Shown here piece by piece: positions 38,589 through 48,119 of a stretch of DNA of 64,000 nt; position 1 is the first letter of the stretch, and every line of letters starts with the position of its first letter. The DNA lies in contig NZ_CP089211.1 in assembly GCF_021183825.1 (NCBI RefSeq), positions 3,012,501 through 3,076,500 on the forward strand. Direction: 5' to 3'. Position numbers and translations under genes: made by a program. The DNA is from Sinomicrobium kalidii (GTDB lineage: Bacteria; Bacteroidota; Bacteroidia; Flavobacteriales; Flavobacteriaceae). The notes beneath the pieces are model-generated. The model made no database searches. It had not been told where the DNA came from and was given only the letters and a program-made list of their open reading frames with translations.

Positions 38589-39884
38589 TTATTGCTCCAA
38601 AGTTAAAGTGGCTTCAAAATAATTGGTTTCCATATATCCGTTGTCAAACATCCACTGGTTGGGGGAGAATCCATCCTGATCGAGATAGTATTGGATAGTC
38701 AGGGTGGGAACTTCTCCGCTGTCGTCATATGTTCCGGAGCCTGATACTGTGTAATCATACAGGACTCCTTCGTATAAGGTTGTGAATATATACTGGGATT
38801 CTATGGTAACTTCACCAGTGGCTTCGTCGAGTGTGTAATACACGGTTCCTTCTTCCTGTATTTCTTCTCCCCAGGTGGTTTGCATCCACTCACTGTTCAG
38901 GCCGTATATCAGCATTCCGTTACAATCTACTGTGGTTCTCACTGTACTTTCGTAGCCTTCCGGGTTAAAGGCGTCAACGACATCTGTTCCTGTCCAGCTG
39001 AACGTCTGGGAATCGAAATTATTGAATTCGACATTTTCAAAAGTATACGTTTCTCCCGATTTGGTTACTTTGGCCATAATGAAATAATTGGCTTTACATG
39101 CGTAAGCAGTATTAATCGCGTTATCGTATGTAAATATTTGCTCATTGATAATGCCAACCTGGTCGAACTGAAGTGTTAAATTTAAATCTGATGCTATGTG
39201 TGCGTTTCCTTCATGTATATCTGTCACCACATAATATTCCCCGTCCGGGGTGTCCGCTGTTAAAACATGGGTCTCAAACGCTGTTTCGTTAGTACTATCA
39301 ATAACAGCTGTGTAGGGAACGTCGGTCAATAATAGCCTTAAATCTCCCAGATCAGTAGGGGCTATCTCATTGCCTTCATGATCCGTGACTGTACCGGAAG
39401 CTTCCCATGAAAGAGCGATAGCCAGATCGCCCGAAGTAAGGTTCCGGATATTAAATGTTACCATTTTGGAATTAATGGCCTGAACATTGGATTCGGTTCC
39501 TGTGGCTATTTTAATGACAGCCGTTTCTGTTTCTTCGGACAATTCATCCGAATGAATGGCAATTTCATCCGAAGCTGAAGTCGTCCCTGCGGGAATACGT
39601 ACCTGATGCGGAAAGGAAAAATCCTCACCGTCTGTTGCTGTGCCTTCCGTCTGTTCCAGGTTTACTACAACGTCAACGATCTGTGGCTCACTTATAGATA
39701 CAGTAAATGCGTAAGTAGTTTCCGTTTCAATCAAAGTCTGGTTGTCATTAAACTCCAGGGCAACTTCAAGGGAAGGAGCTGAAGCTGTCAAAGTGCTGTC
39801 TCCCGTATGGTCATCATCGCTACAGGCTGTTATCAGGATGAGTAAGCACCAGGCCCATGTCAAATTATATATATAGCTTTTCAT
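38589..39884 (-). CDS. Calx-beta-like lipoprotein, fourth gene of susCD operon 2
   Basis: 431 residues with lipobox LITACSDDDH. Residues about 35-150 look like a Calx-beta domain (TYAFTVSISEPQIVDVVVNL, GTATDGEDFSFP, IPAGTTSASDEIAI). The rest is beta-rich with no catalytic motif. Calx-beta domains bind calcium or act as structural spacers; in this operon a surface ligand-binding or scaffolding role is inferred. It has a clear terminator after it. Confidence 0.7.
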   Translation of the reverse strand: MKSYIYNLTWAWCLLILITACSDDDHTGDSTLTASAPSLEVALEFNDNQTLIETETTYAFTVSISEPQIVDVVVNLEQTEGTATDGEDFSFPHQVRIPAGTTSASDEIAIHSDELSEETETAVIKIATGTESNVQAINSKMVTFNIRNLTSGDLAIALSWEASGTVTDHEGNEIAPTDLGDLRLLLTDVPYTAVIDSTNETAFETHVLTADTPDGEYYVVTDIHEGNAHIASDLNLTLQFDQVGIINEQIFTYDNAINTAYACKANYFIMAKVTKSGETYTFENVEFNNFDSQTFSWTGTDVVDAFNPEGYESTVRTTVDCNGMLIYGLNSEWMQTTWGEEIQEEGTVYYTLDEATGEVTIESQYIFTTLYEGVLYDYTVSGSGTYDDSGEVPTLTIQYYLDQDGFSPNQWMFDNGYMETNYFEATLTLEQ

Positions 39885-39905
39885 GTTGTTTTCTTGTTTT
39901 TCAAG

Positions 39906-40835
39906 TTAATCGACTATTTTTTCCAATACCTGATAGAATTCCCTGGAATTACCGGCGGCATTATCCGTTAGATATCCAAAGCTCATGTACAGCTTGTCTG
40001 CACCGTTTATATCATCCCGCTCTACGTAATTTGTTTCGGAACCACAGGGGACATTGGTCATTTCTCCGGCATGAGACTGACAAGTAATGAAGGGTTGTCC
40101 GTTACCCATTTGATCTTCCCCGGATGGTGTTTTTTCCGGATAGGTTATCTTGTCGTTTTCATCGATTTGGAAGTACCACTCATTACCTTCAAATGCACCG
40201 AAATACTCAACGACCCGATATGTCGTGGCATCTACAGATTCGATCAGGGTCTCTGCGGGCCAGTCGGAGGCCGTATAAGTTAAAACACCTATTCTGTAAT
40301 ATTCGGCATTCAGGGTTCTGTATAAGCCTGCAAAACGAGTGCCTACGGAAACTTTTGTAGTGGTGGAATTAACATTCATATGTCCTTCGGATGTAGTGGA
40401 GATGTATTTTAGGGTCCAGAAGTCTCCGATATTCAAATCACTGTCACTTTCAGGCAGCGGATTGTCATTAACCGTTAACCCTTCCCGGAGGTCTTCATAT
40501 TTGAAAGAGAAGGAGAAAGATGGTTTTTCCCCGGCTGTTGTGTTGTCTATGGAAAGGGTTTCAAATAATACCTCATTACTTGTGTTGCCTGTGGCGGCAT
40601 CAGTAAAGCTTTTGTATACCTCGATGGAGGTCGTTTGTTGTCTGCTTTGGAAGACGGTGCCTGAAGCGGTATAGGTGCCGTCATTTCCGACGACATAACC
40701 GATGCTCGCATTATTAAGGGAGAGCAGGCCGCCTTTAATGGCATTGCCGGTTAATTCGTCGTTATCGTCATCTATGCATGATACCGTGATGGATAGAGAC
40801 AATAATGCATATATTAAGAATTTTATTTTTTTCAT
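39906..40835 (-). CDS. Lipoprotein, third gene of susCD operon 2
   Basis: 309 residues. Lipobox TVSCIDDDNDELTG, then beta-rich sequence (GTVFQSRQQTTSIEVYKSF, FSFSFKYEDLREGL). No family assigned; same operon position and similar overall layout as the protein at 32341. It follows susD by 21 bases. Confidence 0.7.
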   Translation of the reverse strand: MKKIKFLIYALLSLSITVSCIDDDNDELTGNAIKGGLLSLNNASIGYVVGNDGTYTASGTVFQSRQQTTSIEVYKSFTDAATGNTSNEVLFETLSIDNTTAGEKPSFSFSFKYEDLREGLTVNDNPLPESDSDLNIGDFWTLKYISTTSEGHMNVNSTTTKVSVGTRFAGLYRTLNAEYYRIGVLTYTASDWPAETLIESVDATTYRVVEYFGAFEGNEWYFQIDENDKITYPEKTPSGEDQMGNGQPFITCQSHAGEMTNVPCGSETNYVERDDINGADKLYMSFGYLTDNAAGNSREFYQVLEKIVD

Positions 40836-40856
40836 CTTGTAACGTTTTAAGTTTAA

Positions 40857-42302
40857 TTATTGCCAGAATAAAGGTGATGTTAATTCGTCACCTCCAAGCC
40901 TTTGTGCTCCACTATCGTAATTGTCCTTGTTTAAAGAGACTTCTGTGGTTGGATAGTAATAGCGGGAAGGTATTTGGTTTATGGCTGCTTCTGCGGCAGG
41001 TTCTAATGCAGGGATTTTTGTTCTTCTCCATTCTGTCCACGCTTCAAATCCCTGATCGAACAATGCCAGCCATAATTGCTGGCCTATTTTTTCCCTTGCG
41101 TCAGCTTGTGTAGTAAATCCAATGCCCGGTTGAGCCAGGTATGTTGACGCGCTCAGACCGTTGAATTCAAAACTTGCCTGGATCCCTTCGTTATAATAAA
41201 CCAGTGCCTGAGCTGTGCCTCCGGAAATATATCCTTCATTTGCTGCCTCTGCTTTTAAAAAGCTCAATTGAGCATAGGACATTATGGTACCTGGTAATTC
41301 GGGGTTTAAGTAGAATTCTCCTAAACCTGAAATATTGGCGTAGGTATAGCCCAGGGCTTCATTGGGCAGTGTAGTCTGGTTGCCATATCCTGCCGGTTTC
41401 CCCATGATGTCACCATCTGCATTAGGGGCAGCGTAAACTTCGAGCCTCGGGTCATTTAAGGATTCCATCATTTCTACTAAAGCGGAATTTACTTTATACT
41501 CGGGTCTTGCTCCAAAGTCTATCAATTCGTAGATAGGGTTTGCGTCTGGTTGATTGGGTAAGTAACTCACCTGGGCATTATCTGCATTAGAAGTGAACAT
41601 TTGTCCACCGTTGATTAATGCCTGTAACTCGGCGCTCACATCTCTTGTAGAAGAAATTCTCATCAGGGCTCTGAACTTTAGTGAGTTGGCCAGTTTTTTC
41701 CATTTGGTGATATCTCCCCCGTAATATAAATCTGAAGAAGCTACTACTTCGCCACCTCCTGTAGAAAGCATGTTTGCTGCCTGGGTGTACATGTCAATGA
41801 CGCCTTCATATACTGTAGCTTCGTTGTCGTAAACGGGTTTTAATATATTGGGATCCATAGCCTCTGTGAAAGGGATGGGGCCGTACAGCTCTGTTAAAAA
41901 CTGAAAACCGGATGCCTGTATAATTAGGGAAATGGCCTGTAGATTGGCATTCCCTTCTGCTTCCGCCAGGGAGTACATGGCATTGGCTTCAGATATTACA
42001 TCAGAATACATGGTGTCCCAAATGTTGTCTATAACTCCTCTTCTTGGAACGTATCTTTCTTCGTCGTTGTATTGAACTTTGGTCCATGTCTGGGCCCAAA
42101 CGGCACCCATATCGCCTCCGGCGCCACCCAACACTCCGTATAATACATTGGAATAAATTCTTTGTGATCCGCCCAATAATAAGTGTGCCGGTAGTGCTAC
42201 AGGGTTATTGGGATCTGTGTTTAGCTCTTCAAAATCTTTATCACAGCCTGTGATCATGATAAGGCTAAACAATACATATAGTATTTTTTTCATTTTTTTC
42301 AT
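40857..42302 (-). CDS. SusD/RagB-family surface lipoprotein 2
   Basis: 481 residues; start at 42302 or the ATG two or three codons later (MKKILYVLFSL). Lipobox MITGCDKDFEELN. The SusD-like_2 features DPNNPVALPAHLLLGGSQRI, ANSLKFRALMRIS, PGTIMSYAQLSFLKAEAANE and QLWLALFDQGFEAWTEWRRT are clear. It pairs with the SusC encoded immediately upstream (gap 20 bases). Confidence 0.93.
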   Translation of the reverse strand: MKKMKKILYVLFSLIMITGCDKDFEELNTDPNNPVALPAHLLLGGSQRIYSNVLYGVLGGAGGDMGAVWAQTWTKVQYNDEERYVPRRGVIDNIWDTMYSDVISEANAMYSLAEAEGNANLQAISLIIQASGFQFLTELYGPIPFTEAMDPNILKPVYDNEATVYEGVIDMYTQAANMLSTGGGEVVASSDLYYGGDITKWKKLANSLKFRALMRISSTRDVSAELQALINGGQMFTSNADNAQVSYLPNQPDANPIYELIDFGARPEYKVNSALVEMMESLNDPRLEVYAAPNADGDIMGKPAGYGNQTTLPNEALGYTYANISGLGEFYLNPELPGTIMSYAQLSFLKAEAANEGYISGGTAQALVYYNEGIQASFEFNGLSASTYLAQPGIGFTTQADAREKIGQQLWLALFDQGFEAWTEWRRTKIPALEPAAEAAINQIPSRYYYPTTEVSLNKDNYDSGAQRLGGDELTSPLFWQ

Positions 42303-42322
42303 GATATATATTTTTAACCTAT

Positions 42323-45300
42323 TCAGAATTTTAAGTTTATGTTAAAGCCTATATTTCTGGAAGACGGATATTGACCGAACTCCTGGCCCTGTTCGCCGTT
42401 GGCGCTACTAAAACCTGTTTCAGGGTCTATGTGAGGCGCTTTTTTATATAATATAGCCAGGTTTCTGCCTACAACTGAAAACTTAAGAGATTGAATAGGA
42501 GTGTTTTCTAATAGTCTTGAAGGTATAGAATAACCAAGGGTAACCTGTCTGAGTTTTACATACGATGCATCAAATATGGCACTGGACTCAATGGAGTTGC
42601 TATAAGACGCCTGGTTAAAAGATTTTGCAGGAACAACCACATTATTGGGGACATAGCCTCCGTTGCCGTCAGACATTACTCCTTCTCCTACGAGGCCCCC
42701 CTCTCTTCCTATTAGGGTTTCTTCCAGAGTACCGGCGTATCTGCCCCATGCATATGTCATACTGTGGATATCGCCTCCGATTTTTGCGTCTATGAGGGTG
42801 GAGAAATCGAAATTTTTATATCTGATAGAGAAATTGGCGCCTCCTGTCCAGTCCGGAGCTATATCTCCCAGAACTTGAGGAGTCTGATTGATTAAAGGCA
42901 GACCGTTTTGGTAAATCACCTGGCCGTCATCTGTCCTTTCAAAGTCGCGCCCCACAAGAGCACCGTATGGCTGACCGGCCCTGGCTTCAAGAGTGACGCC
43001 CCACTGGCTTCCCAGGATATAACTGTCCAACTCACCTAATGAAGTAACCTGGTTGTCGTTTTTTGCCCAGTTGAGGTCTATGTCGAAATTGAAGTCTTCT
43101 GTCCGGACTACGGTTCCTCCGAGTTGTATTTCCACACCCTTGTTGCTCATGTCTGCAATATTGTCCCAGACATTTCTGTATCCGGTGGAAGAGGATACCT
43201 GGATGGGAACCAAAAGGTCTTCACTTTGTTGATCGTAATATGTTGCGCTCAGACGCAATCTGTTTTGGAAAAATTTAGCGTCGAGACCGACCTCGATACC
43301 GGTAACGGTTTCTGCTTTTAAATTGGGATTGTATTGTGTGTTGGGTAACTGTCCCTGATTACCAAAGCCTGTGTTATTGAGGCTAAAAGTGGGGTTGATG
43401 TTGTAAGGACCTAAAGCACCTGTGCTCCCCACTTTTGACCATCCGCCTCTTAATTTAAGGAAATTTATACGTTCTCCTAAATCAAATATGTCAGATAACA
43501 CAATGGAAGTGGAGACGGAAGGGTAAAAGAATGAGTTGTTCTTTTTTGGCAGAATACTTGCCCAGTCATTTCTACCGGTAAAATCGATAAAAAAGAAGTT
43601 CTTATAGGCTATTTGACCGTAACCGTATAAACTATTGATCTTTTGATTTCTTTTGGGGGTCTGCCCGCGGATACCAGGTTCCCTTAGTACTGCTACGGCC
43701 CCTGTTTGTAAATTTGAAATATCATATAAACCCGGTAACTCGAGAGCGGGAAGAGAGGCGTAAGTACTGGTGTATCGCCTGTTCATATGATTGCCTCCTA
43801 CATTGAATGAAAACAAAATATCCTCTGTGATCTCCTTTTCCATGCTGAGCAATACGCTGGCATTGATCTCTTCAAACCTTCGCTGTATTTCAGTATAAGT
43901 TCCGTCGGGAGCGTTGTTGCTTCCTTTGGCTTGTCGTCTGGTTTCCAGTTGAGAGTAAAAATCTGCTCCCAGCTTAGTACTTAGTGTTAGCCAGTCATTT
44001 AATTGATACGACAAATCGACATTTCCTACAATACGATCCTTTTCGAGGGTGTTTCTGTTGGTTTCCAATACCCAATACGGGTTGTTCTGGAAGTTGTGAT
44101 TCCAGTTGAGCGGAGTCCCTGCAGCAGGGGTGTGGTCCGGGGCCAGGGGAAAGTTTCTCCAATCTCTTAAATCAGAGAAGTTAACATTTCTGGCGGACCA
44201 GATAAATTGCTGGAAGGGGTTTTCATTGTTGTACCCGGTTATTGGCAGATTGTCACTATCTATATTGAAGTAATTGGCAGACAGGCTTGCTGTGAATCTT
44301 TCTCCCAGATCTAAAGTCCCGTTAAAGCCTATTGTTGTTTTTTTGAGTTCCGTAAAAGGAATCATTCCCTTTTCATCACTGTTACCGATGGATAATCTCA
44401 TTTTTCCCTTGGTGAGGGATAAATTATTGCTGATATTGACACCGGTATCCAGGAAGTCCCTTACGTTATCGGGATAAGAAACCCACGGAATGGGGTTTCC
44501 GTCATTAATTAATTGAGAATTCCATTGAATAAATTCAAGACCTACGTCCAATGGAGGCCCCCAGCTTTCGTCAACTCCGTCTCCAACGCCGCCGCTGGCA
44601 CCGTCAACATATTCAAAATAACTGGGATCTCCGCCCTGACCGTATGAATTCTGATAATCCGGTAAAATTAAAGGATTGGAGAAGGTGACATTTGTATTAA
44701 AAGAGACTTCGAATTTTTTGCCTTCACTACCTCTTCTGGTTGTAATAACGATAACGCCATTACCGGCTCTTAAGCCGTATAATGCGGCAGCATTGGGTCC
44801 TTTTAAAACGGATACCGATTCAATATCGTCGGGATTGATATCAGCGGCTCCGTTGGGTAAGTCAACACCACCTCCCGAACCGGCATTCCCGAAAGATCTG
44901 TTGTCAATAGGAACTCCGTCAACTACGTACAAGGGTTCGTTATTACCTGTTATTGATGAGTTTCCCCTGAGGACAATCCTCGATGAAGCGCCGACACTAC
45001 CTGAAGTTGAGGTTACCTGTACGCCTGCAACTTTACCGCTTATGGCGTTGGATATGTTGCTTTCCCGCGCTTCGGTCAACCCATCACCGGAAATGCCTTG
45101 TACAGCATAACCCAGGGCCTTTTCTTCTCTTCTGATACCAAGGGCTGTGACAACCACTTCTTCCAATGCCTGAGCATCTTCAGTCATTTGTGTGTTTATG
45201 GTGCTTTCTGCCCCGATTGTCTTTTCTACATCGGCCATGCCAATGTATGAATAGACGAGGATTTGACCTGCACTCGCCTGAATAGAATAATTCCCGTCAA

Positions 45301-45469
45301 AATCGGTTTGTGTCCCGACGGTAGTCCCTTTTACAAGGATGTTTACCCCGGGCAGCGGCAAGCCGTCCTGATCAGTCACCGTACCTGTGATTGTTTTTTC
45401 CTGTGCAAAAGAAAGATGCACAACAAACGCCAGTAGTAGCGTTAGTAGTCTACTAAACTTTGTTCTCAT
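42323..45469 (-). CDS. SusC/RagA-family TonB-linked outer-membrane protein 2
   Basis: 1048 residues. Signal peptide (RTKFSRLLTLLLAFVVHLSF), regulatory-like domain (KTITGTVTDQDGLPLPGVNI), plug signature (EEVVVTALGIRREEKALGYA, NPDDIESVSVLKGPNAAALY, GLRAGNGVIVITTRRG) and a barrel ending FGQYPSSRNIGFNINLKF. The first 70 residues are strikingly similar to the SusC at 35090, whereas the barrels differ, so the two import related but distinct ligands. First gene of operon 2 (45469 to 38589). Confidence 0.95.
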   Translation of the reverse strand: MRTKFSRLLTLLLAFVVHLSFAQEKTITGTVTDQDGLPLPGVNILVKGTTVGTQTDFDGNYSIQASAGQILVYSYIGMADVEKTIGAESTINTQMTEDAQALEEVVVTALGIRREEKALGYAVQGISGDGLTEARESNISNAISGKVAGVQVTSTSGSVGASSRIVLRGNSSITGNNEPLYVVDGVPIDNRSFGNAGSGGGVDLPNGAADINPDDIESVSVLKGPNAAALYGLRAGNGVIVITTRRGSEGKKFEVSFNTNVTFSNPLILPDYQNSYGQGGDPSYFEYVDGASGGVGDGVDESWGPPLDVGLEFIQWNSQLINDGNPIPWVSYPDNVRDFLDTGVNISNNLSLTKGKMRLSIGNSDEKGMIPFTELKKTTIGFNGTLDLGERFTASLSANYFNIDSDNLPITGYNNENPFQQFIWSARNVNFSDLRDWRNFPLAPDHTPAAGTPLNWNHNFQNNPYWVLETNRNTLEKDRIVGNVDLSYQLNDWLTLSTKLGADFYSQLETRRQAKGSNNAPDGTYTEIQRRFEEINASVLLSMEKEITEDILFSFNVGGNHMNRRYTSTYASLPALELPGLYDISNLQTGAVAVLREPGIRGQTPKRNQKINSLYGYGQIAYKNFFFIDFTGRNDWASILPKKNNSFFYPSVSTSIVLSDIFDLGERINFLKLRGGWSKVGSTGALGPYNINPTFSLNNTGFGNQGQLPNTQYNPNLKAETVTGIEVGLDAKFFQNRLRLSATYYDQQSEDLLVPIQVSSSTGYRNVWDNIADMSNKGVEIQLGGTVVRTEDFNFDIDLNWAKNDNQVTSLGELDSYILGSQWGVTLEARAGQPYGALVGRDFERTDDGQVIYQNGLPLINQTPQVLGDIAPDWTGGANFSIRYKNFDFSTLIDAKIGGDIHSMTYAWGRYAGTLEETLIGREGGLVGEGVMSDGNGGYVPNNVVVPAKSFNQASYSNSIESSAIFDASYVKLRQVTLGYSIPSRLLENTPIQSLKFSVVGRNLAILYKKAPHIDPETGFSSANGEQGQEFGQYPSSRNIGFNINLKF

Positions 45470-45898
45470 TTTTGAATTATTTGAATTAGCTATCGTAAAT
45501 ATCTTAAAAGAATGTTAAAAACACAAAGATTTAATCTTAATTGTTTTAAATTTTAACTTTATTAGGTTAATTTAATAAAAATACTACGTTAAAATTAAGT
45601 TAATAAATTTTGTTTAGTAATTTTCATTAACATTGTTTTGAGCGTTATTTCATCAATATTTTAAGGTGTTATCTTATTTTGTTGACGGGGAGAAGTGAAT
45701 CCTCTATGTTCTCTTCCGGGTTCTGTAGTTTTGACCGCTATCCTCCGGTGCAATTTTTTATATCTTTTTTAGGCTTGTGTCGCGACAGACCGATTTTGTA
45801 AATAAGGCGGCTTCGTACTTCTAACTTTTTTTCTATTTTAGTGAGCTGAACAAAATTCCTTGCCCGATGAGAGGAGTTCTACTTACTAAAACCTATTT
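45470..45898. other. Divergent promoter region between susCD operon 2 and the lanthipeptide cluster
   Basis: 429 bp without genes. The left 200 bp is extremely AT-rich with runs such as TTAAAATTAAGTTAATAAA, fitting the susC promoter; the right part is more balanced and leads to the exporter. No riboswitch or operator was identified. Confidence 0.5.
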
Positions 45899-48103
45899 AT
45901 GAACCTGAAAAAATTTCCGTTTTACAGGCAACTCGATCAAATGGACTGTGGCCCTACCTGCCTGCGGATGATAGCCCGGTATTACGGAAGGTCTTATTCT
46001 ACCGATTTTTTAAGGCGTAAGGCGAATATCACCCGGGAGGGTGTGTCCCTGGGCGGGATAGCTGAAGCCGCTGAAAGTATCGGTTTTCATTCCCTGGCGG
46101 TAAGTATCGATTTTAAAACACTGGAAGAAGAAGTGCCCCTGCCCTGCATTGCGCATTGGCGGCAACGGCATTTTGTGGTGATCCATGCCATTAAAAAAGA
46201 CAAGGTCTATGTGGCCGATCCTGCCCACGGGTTGGTAAAGTATGATAAAAAGGAGTTTGTCGCCGGATGGATGGGCAAGAATGCCGATATTGATAATGAC
46301 GAAGGCTACCTGCTTTTACTGGAACCTACGCCCAATTTCTACGAAAATGACCAGGGAACCAAAAAAGAATACGGGTTTAGATTCCTGTTCTGGTATTTCA
46401 AGCCCTATAAAAAGCATCTGACGCAATTGTTCCTGGGGTTGGCCGTGGGAAGCTTGTTGCAACTTATATTTCCTTTTTTAACCCAGGCGGTAGTTGACTA
46501 CGGTATTAATTATCAAAACCTGAATTTTGTTTATCTCATATTAGTTGCCCAGCTGACGTTATTCATTTCACAAACCTCCGTAGAGCTTATCCGGGGCTGG
46601 ATATTGTTGCACGTCACCAGCAGGGTAAATATCAACCTGATCTCCGATTTCCTCATCAAGCTGATGCGGTTGCCCATTGCGTTTTTTGATTCCAAGAACA
46701 CCGGGGATATCATTCAGCGTATCTACGACCATAACCGGATACAGAATTTTTTGTCGACCACCACACTTAATACATTGTTTTCGGCATTTAATGTGATTAT
46801 TTTCGGTGTGGTGCTGGCTTATTATAACCTGGGGATATTTCTCGTTTTTCTTTTCGGTTCCATATTCTATATAGGGTGGACCCTGCTCTTTATGAAAAAA
46901 CGGGCCGAACTGGATTACAAACGGTTCGACCAGTCTTCAGACAATCAGAGCAGTTTGTACCAGCTTATTTCCGGCATGCAGGAAATCAAGCTCAACGGTT
47001 CGGAAAGACGGCGACGGTGGGAGTGGGAAGCTATCCAGGTACGCCTGTTCAAGATTTCCATTAAAGGACTTTCGTTGTCCCAGACGCAAAACACCGGTGG
47101 TCGTTTTCTCAACGAATTGAAAAATATCCTGATTACATTTATAGCGGCAAAATCTGTGATTGAAGGCGATCTTACCCTGGGTATGATGCTCTCGGTACAA
47201 TATATTATAGGGCAACTCAATCTTCCCATCAACAATTTTATCACCTTTATCCAGTCCGGGCAGGACGCCAAGATAAGCCTTGAAAGGCTGTCGGAAATTC
47301 ATTCCAAGGAAGACGAGGAAGATCCTTTTGAAGATAATATAACGGCTTTACCCGATGACAAGAGTATTAAGTTTCAGGATGTCAGTTTCAGGTACGGCGG
47401 GGATTCCTCCCCTCTGGTGCTGGACAACCTCAATTTTGAGATCCCGGAGGGCAAGGTTACGGCCATAGTCGGTGCCAGCGGAAGCGGAAAAACCACTCTG
47501 GTGAAGCTGTTGCTCAAATTCTATGACCCTACCAAAGGAACCATCTTTGTGGGCAATGCCCGGTTGAAAAACCTGAACACCACCATGTGGCGGAAAGCAT
47601 GTGGTTCCGTGATGCAGGACGGTTTCCTGTTCGGAGATACCATTGCCCGTAACATTACCGAATCCGATTCCGAAGGAATTATCAGCAAAGAACGGCTGGT
47701 GCATGCCGTAAGTGTGGCGAACATAGAGGATTTTATTGAAGAGCAACCATCAGGCTACAATACCAAGATCGGTTCGAGCGGCGTTAACATCAGTGGCGGG
47801 CAGCGACAGCGTATATTGATAGCCCGGTCAGTGTACAAAGACCCCAAATATATCTTTTTTGATGAAGCCACCAGTGCCCTCGATGCCAATAATGAAAAGG
47901 CCATTATGGAACACCTGGAAGAATTTTACAAGGGGAAGACCGCGGTTATAGTGGCTCACAGGCTCAGTACGGTAAAGAATGCCGACCAGATCATTGTGCT
48001 GGAAAAGGGAAAGATCATTGAACAGGGGACACACCGGGAACTGGCGAAGAAAAAAGGGGCCTATTTTACCCTGGTAAAAAATCAACTGGAATTGGGAGAA
48101 TAA
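45899..48103 (+). CDS. C39-peptidase-containing ABC exporter (lanthipeptide LanT)
   Basis: 734 residues. C39 peptidase: C17 (QMDCGPTCLRM), H91 (AHWRQRHFVVIH) and D107 (VYVADPAHG). Six membrane segments lie between about 165 and 440. ATPase: Walker A VGASGSGKTTLVKL (K531), signature ISGGQRQRI and Walker B YIFFDEATSALDA. It removes leaders after GG and exports the six precursors encoded downstream, with the HlyD adaptor that follows at 16 bases. It is a paralogue of the island exporter at 21503. Confidence 0.96.
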   Translation: MNLKKFPFYRQLDQMDCGPTCLRMIARYYGRSYSTDFLRRKANITREGVSLGGIAEAAESIGFHSLAVSIDFKTLEEEVPLPCIAHWRQRHFVVIHAIKKDKVYVADPAHGLVKYDKKEFVAGWMGKNADIDNDEGYLLLLEPTPNFYENDQGTKKEYGFRFLFWYFKPYKKHLTQLFLGLAVGSLLQLIFPFLTQAVVDYGINYQNLNFVYLILVAQLTLFISQTSVELIRGWILLHVTSRVNINLISDFLIKLMRLPIAFFDSKNTGDIIQRIYDHNRIQNFLSTTTLNTLFSAFNVIIFGVVLAYYNLGIFLVFLFGSIFYIGWTLLFMKKRAELDYKRFDQSSDNQSSLYQLISGMQEIKLNGSERRRRWEWEAIQVRLFKISIKGLSLSQTQNTGGRFLNELKNILITFIAAKSVIEGDLTLGMMLSVQYIIGQLNLPINNFITFIQSGQDAKISLERLSEIHSKEDEEDPFEDNITALPDDKSIKFQDVSFRYGGDSSPLVLDNLNFEIPEGKVTAIVGASGSGKTTLVKLLLKFYDPTKGTIFVGNARLKNLNTTMWRKACGSVMQDGFLFGDTIARNITESDSEGIISKERLVHAVSVANIEDFIEEQPSGYNTKIGSSGVNISGGQRQRILIARSVYKDPKYIFFDEATSALDANNEKAIMEHLEEFYKGKTAVIVAHRLSTVKNADQIIVLEKGKIIEQGTHRELAKKKGAYFTLVKNQLELGE

Positions 48104-48119
48104 ACCTACCGGATAAAAA

